Positions 7,943-15,154 of a stretch of 64,000 bases of DNA are shown here, piece after piece (within the stretch, counting starts at the first letter, position 1; each line of letters opens with the position of its first letter). The DNA is taken from contig NZ_CAMPOV010000002.1 in NCBI RefSeq assembly GCF_946892675.1, positions 558,001 to 622,000 on the forward strand, given 5' to 3'. The position numbers were made by a program, and so were the translations under genes. The notes under the pieces were generated by a model. That model saw nothing but the letters and a program-made list of their open reading frames with translations. It did not search any database and was not told the origin of the DNA. This DNA is from Arthrobacter sp. Marseille-P9274 (lineage in GTDB: Bacteria > Actinomycetota > Actinomycetes > Actinomycetales > Micrococcaceae).

Positions 7943-8046
7943 GGCCCCAAAGGTTCACCTGCCTTTCGCGGCCGCGACTGCCTGTACAGCGCGGTCGGCA
8001 GACCCATCAAAATTCCGGCCACGATGAGCACGACCCCCAGCTGCAT
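7924..8046 (-). CDS. Possible 40-residue membrane peptide
   Basis: ATG 8046 to TAA 7924 encodes MQLGVVLIVAGILMGLPTAL followed by a basic tail (YRQSRPRKAGEP). One transmembrane helix with a positive-inside tail is plausible for a real small membrane protein. No recognised family and only a weak ribosome-binding site. Confidence 0.3.
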   Translation of the reverse strand: MQLGVVLIVAGILMGLPTALYRQSRPRKAGEPLGPCGQRY

Positions 8047-8059
8047 GAACCCAGCCTAG

Positions 8060-8358
8060 TCATCCCCCGACCGTTCCTCTGCTGCATGCCAGTACAACTG
8101 CCAGTAGGATCCTCAACCCTGGATTAGCTAGCAGTTTCCCGCCGTCATCATCCGGTTGTTCGCACGCTTGGAGGTGTTCGTCGCGTCGGAAGGCGAGTTG
8201 AAGGTCGACGAGCGCCTGCCTCATCAGCGTTTCCTGCCGCGCCCAAGCCGCACGGCCGTTGCATTCTCTGAAAATCTGCTCCTGCAGCGCAGGGGAGAGG
8301 CGGACCAGGTCTTCCACGGGCAGTGCGGCGAGGTTTGCAGGGAAATTGTCATCGCGAG
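8060..8358 (-). pseudogene. Fragment of a hypothetical protein (SPALQEQIFREC)
   Basis: The frame contains a protein-like stretch, NFPANLAALPVEDLVRLS then QEQIFREC and ETLMRQALVDLQLAF, with amphipathic helices and charge patterning unlike the surrounding sequence. No start codon with a ribosome-binding site lies just upstream, and the frame runs into low-complexity sequence at both ends. I read it as a truncated gene of unknown function. Confidence 0.3.
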
Positions 8359-8927
8359 AAATACGATCTCGAAAACACCTAGGTCTTCCTTCAGCCTCCA
8401 AACGCCTTGAGTCTAAAAGGCGTCGACCACCTGGCGGCACCCCCCCGTTTGACGGGGCCCATAGCCGCCGGTAGGGAGGTGCTGTCAGTGGCCGGACGGG
8501 GTTCCGACGCCAAGACGGCCCAAGGCAGCGCATACACGAGCACCATGCAGATCAGCCCTGCACTCATCTGCTTGCCCGTTCCACCGCCCAACCGGTATCG
8601 GCGCAGGTGCTAGTCGTGGCGGCTCAGATGCAGTCAGGCAAACGGGCCGGTCGCTTCCTGCGAAGATGCGGCCGGCCCGCCTCATCCCGCCACTCACAGG
8701 CAGGGACTTGGCACATTAGCGCCACCCCCTTAGAAGCACCTGAGAGTTTAGTTCCAGTGGTGCCTCCCTCCGATGACAGCGCCTCCGTCCCGTTTTTCCT
8801 AGGGACTCCAGCGGGCTCATCCACGTGCCGGTCTATACTCTTGCCTCTTGCCAGGAGCCGTTGAGTGTGCCCCTCGCCAGTCAACCCGGCCACTTAGAGC
8901 ACAGCGGTGCTGAGATGCCGGTTTGAG
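8359..8927. other. Gene-poor accessory stretch
   Basis: Apart from the riboswitch-like segment near 8740, I see no frame here with convincing protein character, ribosome-binding site or family resemblance. Open frames exist on both strands, as expected at this GC content. Confidence 0.4.
8705..8790 (-). ncRNA. Glycine-riboswitch-like 3' segment (remnant?)
   Basis: On the minus strand, CGGAGGGAG is followed 13 nt later by AAACTCTCAGGTGC. AACTCTCAGG is the most conserved block of the gcvT/glycine aptamer, and CGGAGGGAG resembles its CCGAAGGAGC block. The 5' GGAGAG half and the AAAGGACAG tail are not clear, and no glycine gene follows. Treated as a possible remnant. Confidence 0.22.
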
Positions 8928-9029
8928 GACAAGTCCTCGTGCAACCTGGCTGTCCACGACCTGTTCGCTTCCGCCGTATTCGCCAGGCGGGACCGGAAGC
9001 CACGGCGGCGCGATCAGCCCGATACGCAT
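8928..9029 (-). pseudogene. N-terminal fragment of a GT4-type glycosyltransferase
   Basis: ATG 9029, preceded by AAGGGAAG, opens MRIGLIAPPWLPVPPGEYGG then SEQVVD and VARGLV. This is the first strand, loop and helix of GT4 (GT-B fold) glycosyltransferases, where APPW.PVPP.GYGG.E is strongly conserved. After VARGLV the expected glycine-rich continuation is lost, and the frame runs out in unrelated sequence within 40 codons. Only about 34 of some 350-400 residues remain, so it is a gene remnant. Confidence 0.55.
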
Positions 9030-9112
9030 TATCTGCTTCCCTTACCCGGGAGGACGAGACTACGGCGGCCGGGCAGGGGTTGGCGAGCCTTTAATGCCGG
9101 CCGCGGTAACGG

Positions 9113-9334
9113 CTACGCACGGTCCTGTTCCATGGCCCGCGCCTTGATGAAGTCACGGTCCTGCACGGAGAGCTCGAGCTCTCCATGCTGATCCCGGTCA
9201 CCGCTGCCGGAGAGCTGATGGACGACATTGGTCACGGTCCGGGGAAGCAACTGGACGCCGGGGTGCTCCCGAAACCACTGCCGCGTGCCCGGATCCAGTT
9301 CGTGCCACCATTCTTCAATCGGTCTCTGACCCAT
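9113..9334 (-). CDS. Small hypothetical protein, 73 aa
   Basis: ATG 9334 is preceded by TAGGAGAATCATC, a good ribosome-binding site. The product (MGQRPIEEWWHELDPGTRQW) is acidic and soluble with no cysteines. Its N-terminal Trp-rich helix and PGVQLLPRTVTNVV segment look like a compact folded domain, followed by a charged tail (LSVQDRDFIKARA). It lies 15 bp behind a possible CxxC peptide gene and may be co-transcribed with it. I do not know a function. Confidence 0.6.
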   Translation of the reverse strand: MGQRPIEEWWHELDPGTRQWFREHPGVQLLPRTVTNVVHQLSGSGDRDQHGELELSVQDRDFIKARAMEQDRA

Positions 9335-9349
9335 GATGATTCTCCTACC

Positions 9350-9499
9350 TCACTGCAGGAATTCCGGCCGCGGTGGCCGCTGCCAGCGTACGGTGAATGA
9401 CCCTGCCGGACAATAGCCACTATCCGCCGGCCCCGACATGTACAGCTGCCGGCAATAAGGGCACAAGAACGGCCCTTTTCCATTGGCGGGGGTAGTCAT
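9350..9499 (-). CDS. Possible small CxxC peptide, 49 aa
   Basis: ATG 9499 to TGA 9350 encodes MTTPANGKGPFLCPYCRQLY with a further YC fifteen residues on, a possible minimal zinc knuckle. The putative ribosome-binding site AGGACGG lies immediately before the ATG. It is followed after 15 bp by the 73-aa gene. No family recognised. The C-terminus overlaps no other plausible gene. Confidence 0.38.
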   Translation of the reverse strand: MTTPANGKGPFLCPYCRQLYMSGPADSGYCPAGSFTVRWQRPPRPEFLQ

Positions 9500-9653
9500 C
9501 CGTCCTGTCAGTGGTGCTGTCTTGGATCCGGAGGAATGCCCCTCCATGCTTTGGTACTGGGACCGATGACCGCGGCACAGACCACTTCAATGGTTATCCC
9601 TGTGCTTGATTTTCAGCCATATCTGCACCAAATCTGCGCCGAGCGCCCTTATC

Positions 9654-9677
9654 GCCGATAACGACGCATATGTTGGT
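9654..9677 (+). repeat. dif-like motif, copy 2
   Basis: Left arm GCCGATAA, spacer CGACGC, right arm ATATGTTGGT. Just upstream, GCGCCCTTATCG (9642-9653) is an inverted half copy, so the left arm is duplicated head to head here. It marks the right edge of the decayed stretch that begins at copy 1. Confidence 0.6.
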
Positions 9678-9717
9678 TGGGCCTCTGCCGCGAGCTGGCT
9701 TGTGTAGCGTCTAAGGA

Positions 9718-9753
9718 GCAGAAGCCGGAGTTATAGCAAACTTCGGCCTCTGC
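9718..9753. terminator. Hairpin of unknown role
   Basis: GCAGAAGCCGGAGTT (9718-9732) pairs imperfectly (13 of 15) with AACTTCGGCCTCTGC (9739-9753) over a short loop. It has no T run. It lies between copy 2 of the repeat and a frame-broken small gene. Confidence 0.35.
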
Positions 9754-9761
9754 CTGGTGTC

Positions 9762-10002
9762 TCACTTCTTGTTCTTGTAACCGGCTTCTTCTACACAGTG
9801 GCAGTATTCAGGCCCCCTGTTCCTCGTCTGATACCTGGAAGCGACCCGAGAGGCTGAGCGCTGGCGCGACAAAGACAATGCGGCCCGCCTTGTTGAAGAC
9901 CTGCCGGCAGCGGCCTCCTTCAGCGCCGTCGGTCTCCCGGGTTCTTGCAGTAGGCGCGTGACTCGTCCACGACCCTCTGCCCGGCGAATCACCGGGCCGC
10001 AC
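9762..10002 (-). pseudogene. Frame-broken small protein with a CHC tail
   Basis: One frame reads RCRQVFNKAGRIVFV to GRFQVSDEEQG and hits a stop. The next frame continues PEYCHCVEEAGYKNKK and ends at TGA 9762. Removing one base from the five-base run at 9813-9817 joins them without loss. The product would be about 60-75 residues ending in a YCHC motif and a Lys-rich tail. Start and function unknown. It is another run-length frame break in this part of the window. Confidence 0.3.
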
Positions 10003-10042
10003 CCGGGTTCGGCACTTTGCCCAGGCGCGGCGGCGTGATTGG

Positions 10043-11638
10043 CTACGCTGACGCCGTCGGAGCGATCCCCTGGTCGGCCAATGCGGCCATGCCCTCGAGC
10101 ATCGCCGCTGTCAGGGCATCCTGCAATTCCTTGAACTTCGGCTCCCCGGTCACGTTGTTGAGCTCTTCCCGGTCCGTGACATGGTCATACAGCTCACTGA
10201 TGTCCGTGCCGAAGTACCGGGTGAGCCGCCCCCCCTTGGTCAGCACGGAGCGGGTCCGGACGGGCCCGGGCAGGCCGGGCAGTCCGAAGGGCTGGTCCTC
10301 CTCGATGATGAGGGCGTCCCGCACCGAGGCCTCTTCTCCCTCCAGGAGCGGCACCAGTGAAACCCCTTGGATGCCGCGGTAGTGCCGGGTACCGGTCAGT
10401 TCCAGCAGCGTCGGGGCCAGGTCGGCGGTGGATACCAGTGCGTCGCTGGTGCCTGCGGGCTTGCCTGGGACCTTGATGGTCAGCGGCACATTGGTCACGG
10501 CGCGGTAGTGGCTGAAGTGCTTGAGCATCAGGCCGTGGTCGCCGAACAGGTCCCCGTGGTCACTGGTGAAGATGATGATGGTGTCCTCGGCCAGCCTGTT
10601 TTCCTCGAGCGCGGCCAGGATGCGGCCGATTTGCTCGTCCATCAGGGTGATCAGCCCGTACTGAGCGGCCAGCGCCTGGCGGAACTGGGTCTCGTCGGCG
10701 GCGAAGGTCATGGTCGGGTCTTCGTTGGGTTCGCCGCGGTGCTCGAACATGTGCTGGATGTGCGGCGGTGACTTGGCGTGGTCCTGCCAGAAGCCGATGG
10801 GCATCTGGACCTCATCCGGCGAGTACAGGTCTGCATAGCCATCCGGTGGGGAGAACGGGTGGTGCGGATCAGGGAAGGAGACGAACATGAAGAACGGGTC
10901 CTCCGCGCTGGCGAACTCCGCCAGGTGTTCCACGGCGCGTTCCCCCACGTAGCTGCTCGGATGCAGTTCGGCGGGGATGGCGCTCTGATAGACCTGGTCC
11001 CAGCTGTCCAGGCGCCGCGTGGCGTTGGCGGCGCCGCCGACGGCCAGCGGGTCCAGGCCTCGTTCGCGGGCCCAGTGCACGTAGTGCCCGCCCGGCCGGT
11101 CGCCGTGGCCGATTACCAGGTCCACGTGCCGGTAGCCGTAGTAGTCCTCAGGCAGCGGGATGAACCGCTCGTTGTGTGCCTGGCTGTCCTCCCACTTGTC
11201 CCAGCCGGCCGGACGCAGGCGGGTGCGAGCGTCGGCGGCCTGCGGGTCCAGCAGCAGCGGGTTCGTGGCCTGGATTTCAGCGCGCTGGACCGGTTCAAAG
11301 TCCCAGCCCATGTTCTGGTGGTGCAGCTTGCCCACGGCGGTGGTCAGATAGCCGCCGCAGGAGAGGGCCTTGACCATGTTGCCGGCGTCCGGGTCCATGG
11401 TGATGCCGTTGCACCGGGTGCCGTGCGCCGAGGGCCAGCGGCCGGTCAGCAGGCTGGCCCGGTTGGGCATGCAGGTCGGGTTGGTGACCGTGGCCTCCGT
11501 AAAGACCATGCTCCCGGCGGCGAGCCTGTCCAGGTTGGGGGTGCGCACTACCGTGTTGCCGGCGAAGCCGAGGTGGTCGGCCCGCAGCTGGTCGGCGATG
11601 AAGACCAGGACGTTCGGGCGCTTGACTGTTCCGGTCAT
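10043..11638 (-). CDS. Type I sulfatase / phosphonate monoesterase-like hydrolase
   Basis: Alkaline-phosphatase-superfamily hydrolase of sulfate esters (or related phosphonate/phosphodiesters) using a formylglycine. N-terminal metal motif FIADQLRADHLG is followed by CMPNRASLLTG, where Cys56 is the residue oxidised to formylglycine and Arg60 completes CxPxR. The usual fourth residue Ser/Ala is Asn here. The second metal set is IIFTSDHGDLFGDHG near residues 365-380. At 531 aa it is a normal length and has no signal peptide, so it acts in the cytoplasm. Its ATG overlaps the ABC ATPase stop, making it the last gene of the transporter operon. The FGE at 17.7 kb can mature it. Substrate unknown. 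Confidence 0.85.
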   Translation of the reverse strand: MTGTVKRPNVLVFIADQLRADHLGFAGNTVVRTPNLDRLAAGSMVFTEATVTNPTCMPNRASLLTGRWPSAHGTRCNGITMDPDAGNMVKALSCGGYLTTAVGKLHHQNMGWDFEPVQRAEIQATNPLLLDPQAADARTRLRPAGWDKWEDSQAHNERFIPLPEDYYGYRHVDLVIGHGDRPGGHYVHWARERGLDPLAVGGAANATRRLDSWDQVYQSAIPAELHPSSYVGERAVEHLAEFASAEDPFFMFVSFPDPHHPFSPPDGYADLYSPDEVQMPIGFWQDHAKSPPHIQHMFEHRGEPNEDPTMTFAADETQFRQALAAQYGLITLMDEQIGRILAALEENRLAEDTIIIFTSDHGDLFGDHGLMLKHFSHYRAVTNVPLTIKVPGKPAGTSDALVSTADLAPTLLELTGTRHYRGIQGVSLVPLLEGEEASVRDALIIEEDQPFGLPGLPGPVRTRSVLTKGGRLTRYFGTDISELYDHVTDREELNNVTGEPKFKELQDALTAAMLEGMAALADQGIAPTASA

Positions 11639-12477
11639 GCCGGTTTCCGGATCATGGACAGCACGGTGGTGCGCTGTTCGGCGAATTCGGGCAGGGATCG
11701 GGTGCTGATCTGGTCACGGGGGGCGGGCAGGTCGACGTCAACGACGTCGAGTACCCGGGCCGGTTTGGACCCGAGCACCACGACGCGGTCGGAGAGGTAG
11801 ACGGCCTCGTCGATGTCGTGGGTGACCACCAGGATGGTCATGCCGAAGTCTTCGCGGATCTTCAGGCACAGGTCTTCCAGTTCGAAGCGGGTCTGGGCGT
11901 CCACGGAGGCGAAGGGCTCGTCCATGATCAGGATTTCCGGGCGGTAGGCCAGCGCGCGGGCGATCGCCACGCGCTGCTGCATGCCGCCGGAGAGCTGCCA
12001 GGGGTACTGGTTCGCGGCATGGGCCAGGCCGACGGCCTCCAGGGCGGTGTCGATGCGCTGGTTCATTTCCTGCCCGGGCAGGTGCAGGTGGCGCAGCGGC
12101 AGGCGTACGTTCTTGCGCACGGTCAGCCAGGGCATCAGCGAGCGGCTGTAGTCCTGGAATACCAGCGCCATTTCCGGCGGCGGCCCGGCAATGGTGCGCC
12201 CGTCGATGGCCGCGGTGCCGGAGGTCGCCGGCTGCAGGCCGGCCAGGCACTTGAGCAGTGTGGTCTTACCGACGCCGGAGGGGCCGACGATGCAGACCAC
12301 CTCGTCGGTGTTGACCGTGAAGGTCAGGTCCTCGATCACGCACTTGGCGTTGGCGCCGCTGCCGTAGGTCTTGGACAGGGCGGTGACTTCCAGCCGCGGC
12401 GGTGTTCCGCCGCTGGCTGGGCTGCTGTTGGTGATGTTGGCAGTGTCGATGGCGGGGTTGGTATCGGTGGTGTTCAC
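11635..12477 (-). CDS. ABC transporter ATPase, nitrate/sulfonate/taurine type
   Basis: SsuB/TauB-like ATPase: Walker A GPSGVGKTT, Q-loop FQDYSRSLMPW, signature LSGGMQQR, Walker B ILIMDEP, switch VTHDIDEAVYL. I choose GTG 12477 because it has a perfect AGGAGG six bases upstream, giving 280 aa. An ATG at 12537 overlapping the permease stop would add a 20-residue basic leader and remains possible. The final 25 residues after the ABC domain are unremarkable. Downstream it overlaps the sulfatase start by 4 bp. Confidence 0.88.
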   Translation of the reverse strand: MNTTDTNPAIDTANITNSSPASGGTPPRLEVTALSKTYGSGANAKCVIEDLTFTVNTDEVVCIVGPSGVGKTTLLKCLAGLQPATSGTAAIDGRTIAGPPPEMALVFQDYSRSLMPWLTVRKNVRLPLRHLHLPGQEMNQRIDTALEAVGLAHAANQYPWQLSGGMQQRVAIARALAYRPEILIMDEPFASVDAQTRFELEDLCLKIREDFGMTILVVTHDIDEAVYLSDRVVVLGSKPARVLDVVDVDLPAPRDQISTRSLPEFAEQRTTVLSMIRKPA

Positions 12478-12533
12478 AGGTGTCCTCCTACGCGTCCGTG
12501 CGGGCCTGGGGATGGCGATGGGGTGGGCGGTGG

Positions 12534-13307
12534 TCATGATTTCGCCAGCCGCCGGGAGCCGACGTACCAGGCCAGGATTTTGTTCTTGGCGACTTCGAAG
12601 AACATGTTGGCGCCGAAACCGATGACGCCCAGCAGCAGGATCCCGGCCCACATGTCCGAGGTCATGAAGCTTTGCTGGGCCAGCAGTGTCATGGCGCCGA
12701 TGCCTTGGGAAGAACCGAGCATTTCGGAGGCGATCATGACGATGAACGCGACTTGGAGGCTCACCTGCATGCCGGAGGCGATCTGCGGCCCGGCCGCCGG
12801 CAGGTAGACCTGGGCCAGTTTCTCGCCGCGGGTCAGCCGGTAGACGGCGCTGACGTCCTTCAGCGACGGATCGACGCTGCGGATGCCGTCCACGGTGGCG
12901 ATCAGGGTCGGGAACAGCGCCGCGAGCGTGATGCTGACCAGGCGCATTTCGATGCCGAAGCCGATCAGCGAGATGAAGATCGGCACCAGGGCCACCGGCG
13001 GGATGCCTCGGAAGAAGTGGATCAGCGGATCCAGCGCCCAGCGCACCACCGGGACCAGGGCAGTGACGAAGCCCAGCGCGACACCGATGACGGTGGCCAG
13101 GGCATAGCCGATGACCAGGTTGCGCAGGCTCAGCATCACGTCCGAGCCGAAGTGGTCGAACAGCCACAGTGCCTGGAAGCGATCCAGGATGGTGCCCAGC
13201 GGCGGGAAGAAGGTGTTGGTCGAGTTCTGCGAGGCGGCCCACCAGGCGGCCACCAGCAGCAGGGGCGTGCCGATGCCGAGGCCCCAGTTGATCAGTTTGC
13301 GGTTCAT
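12534..13307 (-). CDS. ABC transporter permease, sulfonate/taurine type (1)
   Basis: Membrane subunit of the same importer (BPD_transp_1 family, 257 aa). Six hydrophobic helices are visible. The EAA-like cytoplasmic loop, which contacts the ATPase, is at residues 160-190 (SAVYRLTRGEKLAQVYLPAAG). The N-terminus is a single anchor helix without a signal. It overlaps the second permease by 4 bp upstream (ATGA) and is followed by the ATPase gene. The two different permeases imply a heterodimeric channel, less common than the homodimers of SsuC or TauC. Confidence 0.88.
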   Translation of the reverse strand: MNRKLINWGLGIGTPLLLVAAWWAASQNSTNTFFPPLGTILDRFQALWLFDHFGSDVMLSLRNLVIGYALATVIGVALGFVTALVPVVRWALDPLIHFFRGIPPVALVPIFISLIGFGIEMRLVSITLAALFPTLIATVDGIRSVDPSLKDVSAVYRLTRGEKLAQVYLPAAGPQIASGMQVSLQVAFIVMIASEMLGSSQGIGAMTLLAQQSFMTSDMWAGILLLGVIGFGANMFFEVAKNKILAWYVGSRRLAKS

Positions 13308-14080
13308 GCCGGAAGCACCTCACGGTAGGACGCGTGCCAGTGGAGCAGGCGGCGCTCGGCCAGCCGGCTGGCGCCTTGGAAGGCCAGGCCGAGCAAGCCG
13401 AGCACGACGACGTAGGCGTACAGGGTGGGATAGTTGCCGCCGGCCTGGGCCTGGTAAATGCTGCTGCCCAGACCGGGGCCGCCGCCCAGCAGCCCGGCCA
13501 CCACGGTGATGACCAGGGCGCCCGGGGCGGCTACCCGCATGGCGGTGCCGATGAACGGCATGGCCGAGGGCAGGGTGACCCGGGCCAGGATTTCGGTCCG
13601 GCCCAGCCCGTAGGAGCGGGCCGTGTCCAGGGTGACCGGGTCGGCGTCGTGCACGCCGGCCACCGTCTGCACGATGATCGGCAGCACGCAGCCAAAGAAC
13701 ACCAGGAACCAGGACATCTGCGTGGTCGGGCCGAAGATCAGCACCACCAGCGGCAGGATGACGATAGGCGGGATCGGCTTGAGGAATTCCAGGACTGCGA
13801 GCGTGGCGTACCGGAACGGCTCGAAGCTGCCGATCAGCACGCCCAGGAGAACACCGGCCACCGCCGCCGCGGCCAGTCCGGCCAGCGCGATCACCAGCGT
13901 GTCGGCCAGCGAGGTCCAGAATGTGCCGGCGGCGAGCAGCCCGGCCAGTTCGGTCAGGGTCGCCGAGACCGGTGGCAGCGGGCCGCCGGCCATCGGTCCG
14001 GTGGCCATGAACTGCCACAGGGCCAGGGCGGCGGCGATACCGCCGGCACTCACCAGCAGCTGCCTCAGGTTTCTGTTCAT
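13304..14080 (-). CDS. ABC transporter permease, sulfonate/taurine type (2)
   Basis: Second membrane subunit (258 aa, six helices), with the coupling loop ARSYGLGRTEILARVTLPSA in the position expected for the family. Helix-rich throughout, with the LEFLKPIPPIVILPLVVLIFG segment typical of SsuC-like permeases. It starts 30 bp after the binding-protein stop and overlaps permease 1. About the same length as permease 1 but clearly divergent in sequence, so a duplication old enough to have specialised. Confidence 0.88.
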   Translation of the reverse strand: MNRNLRQLLVSAGGIAAALALWQFMATGPMAGGPLPPVSATLTELAGLLAAGTFWTSLADTLVIALAGLAAAAVAGVLLGVLIGSFEPFRYATLAVLEFLKPIPPIVILPLVVLIFGPTTQMSWFLVFFGCVLPIIVQTVAGVHDADPVTLDTARSYGLGRTEILARVTLPSAMPFIGTAMRVAAPGALVITVVAGLLGGGPGLGSSIYQAQAGGNYPTLYAYVVVLGLLGLAFQGASRLAERRLLHWHASYREVLPA

Positions 14081-14110
14081 GGGTTCAGCTCCAAACGCGT
14101 CGGGAGGACA

Positions 14111-15109
14111 CTACTGCCCGCTGAAGATCAGGCCCGCGTCCAAGGGCACTTCCTGGGGCAGGAAACCCAGTTCCACCAGCTGCTTGTTGACCCGCTGGAT
14201 GTCTTCCAGCCGGACCTCGGTGGGCCAGTAGGTCTCGGCGCCGGCCTTGACGGTTTCCAGCGGCACGCCGGTGATCTCGGCGCCCACTTCCTGGGCTTCT
14301 TCAACGTGGTTGTTGGCGTAGTCGTTGGCCTTGTTGATGGCACGGGCGAACGCGGCCATCTGCTCCGGCTTCTCCTCGGCGGCCTTCGCCCCGGCCACCC
14401 AGAGGCCCACCGCGCCCTGCTCGAAGAATTCGATGCCGGGAGACGCCAGGCGCTCGTGTCCCTTGCCTTCGGCCTGTGCGGTAAACGGGGAAATCAGTGT
14501 GGCGGCGTCGACGCGCTGGGAGTCCAGGGACTGCAGGGCCGAGGACGGGTCGAGCACCATCCAGTTGACCTTGGCCGGGTCGCCGCCAGCGTTCTTGACG
14601 GCGTTGGCGACGGTGACCTCCATCTGCGCCTTGCGGGCGGGGACGGAGACGGACTTGCCTTCCAGGTCCTTCGGGCTGGTGATGCTGCTGCCCTTGGGAA
14701 TGAACAGGCCGGTGTCGTCGACCTTGCCGAGGTCCTTGTTCTGCAGCGCGCCGTCGGCGTAGCCGTCGGCCGCGGCGACGACTTTGAGCGGCACGTTCTG
14801 GCTCAACGCGTTCAGCATCGGGATCGACGGCGAATAGGTCAGGTCCAGCTGTCCGCTCTGTGCGGCGGCGACACCGGCGGGCGGGTTGGCCACGACGGTG
14901 GTTTCGACGTTGATGCCCTCTTCCTTGAAGTAGCCCCTGTCGGTGGCCATTTGGATCGCGGCGTCGGAGCCGATGCCGACGGTGCCCACCTTCAGCGTCG
15001 AGGGGTCTCCCGCCGCTGCCGGCCCCTCGGACCCGGAACTGCTGCCGCAGCCGGCGAGGACGAGGGAGGCCGCCACGGCCAGGGCGGGGACAAGTTTCTT
15101 CATTCCCAT
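14111..15109 (-). CDS. ABC transporter substrate-binding lipoprotein, NMT1/SsuA type
   Basis: Extracytoplasmic receptor of the importer. MKKLVPALAVAASLVLAGC gives a classic lipoprotein signal (Cys21 counted from ATG 15109), then a Ser/Gly linker. The two-lobed NMT1/TauA fold is visible in KVGTVGIGSDAAIQMATD, the PAGVAAAQSGQLDLTYSPS ligand loop and SITSPKDLEGKSVSVPARKA. Typical ligands of the family are sulfonates, nitrate, thiamine precursors or aromatic sulfates. It is 332 aa and the first transporter gene after the amidohydrolase, separated by 45 bp. Confidence 0.87.
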   Translation of the reverse strand: MGMKKLVPALAVAASLVLAGCGSSSGSEGPAAAGDPSTLKVGTVGIGSDAAIQMATDRGYFKEEGINVETTVVANPPAGVAAAQSGQLDLTYSPSIPMLNALSQNVPLKVVAAADGYADGALQNKDLGKVDDTGLFIPKGSSITSPKDLEGKSVSVPARKAQMEVTVANAVKNAGGDPAKVNWMVLDPSSALQSLDSQRVDAATLISPFTAQAEGKGHERLASPGIEFFEQGAVGLWVAGAKAAEEKPEQMAAFARAINKANDYANNHVEEAQEVGAEITGVPLETVKAGAETYWPTEVRLEDIQRVNKQLVELGFLPQEVPLDAGLIFSGQ

Positions 15110-15154
15110 GGTTTTCCTTCGGTTCTTCCAACTCGGTTGTTCAGGTGGGGTGAA

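Noticed and set aside
12477-13323. Upstream half of the 562-codon frame that ends with the ABC ATPase, as an N-terminal extension
   Set aside because: It is the shadow of the permease gene in another frame. A GTG with a perfect AGGAGG at 12477 marks the real start.
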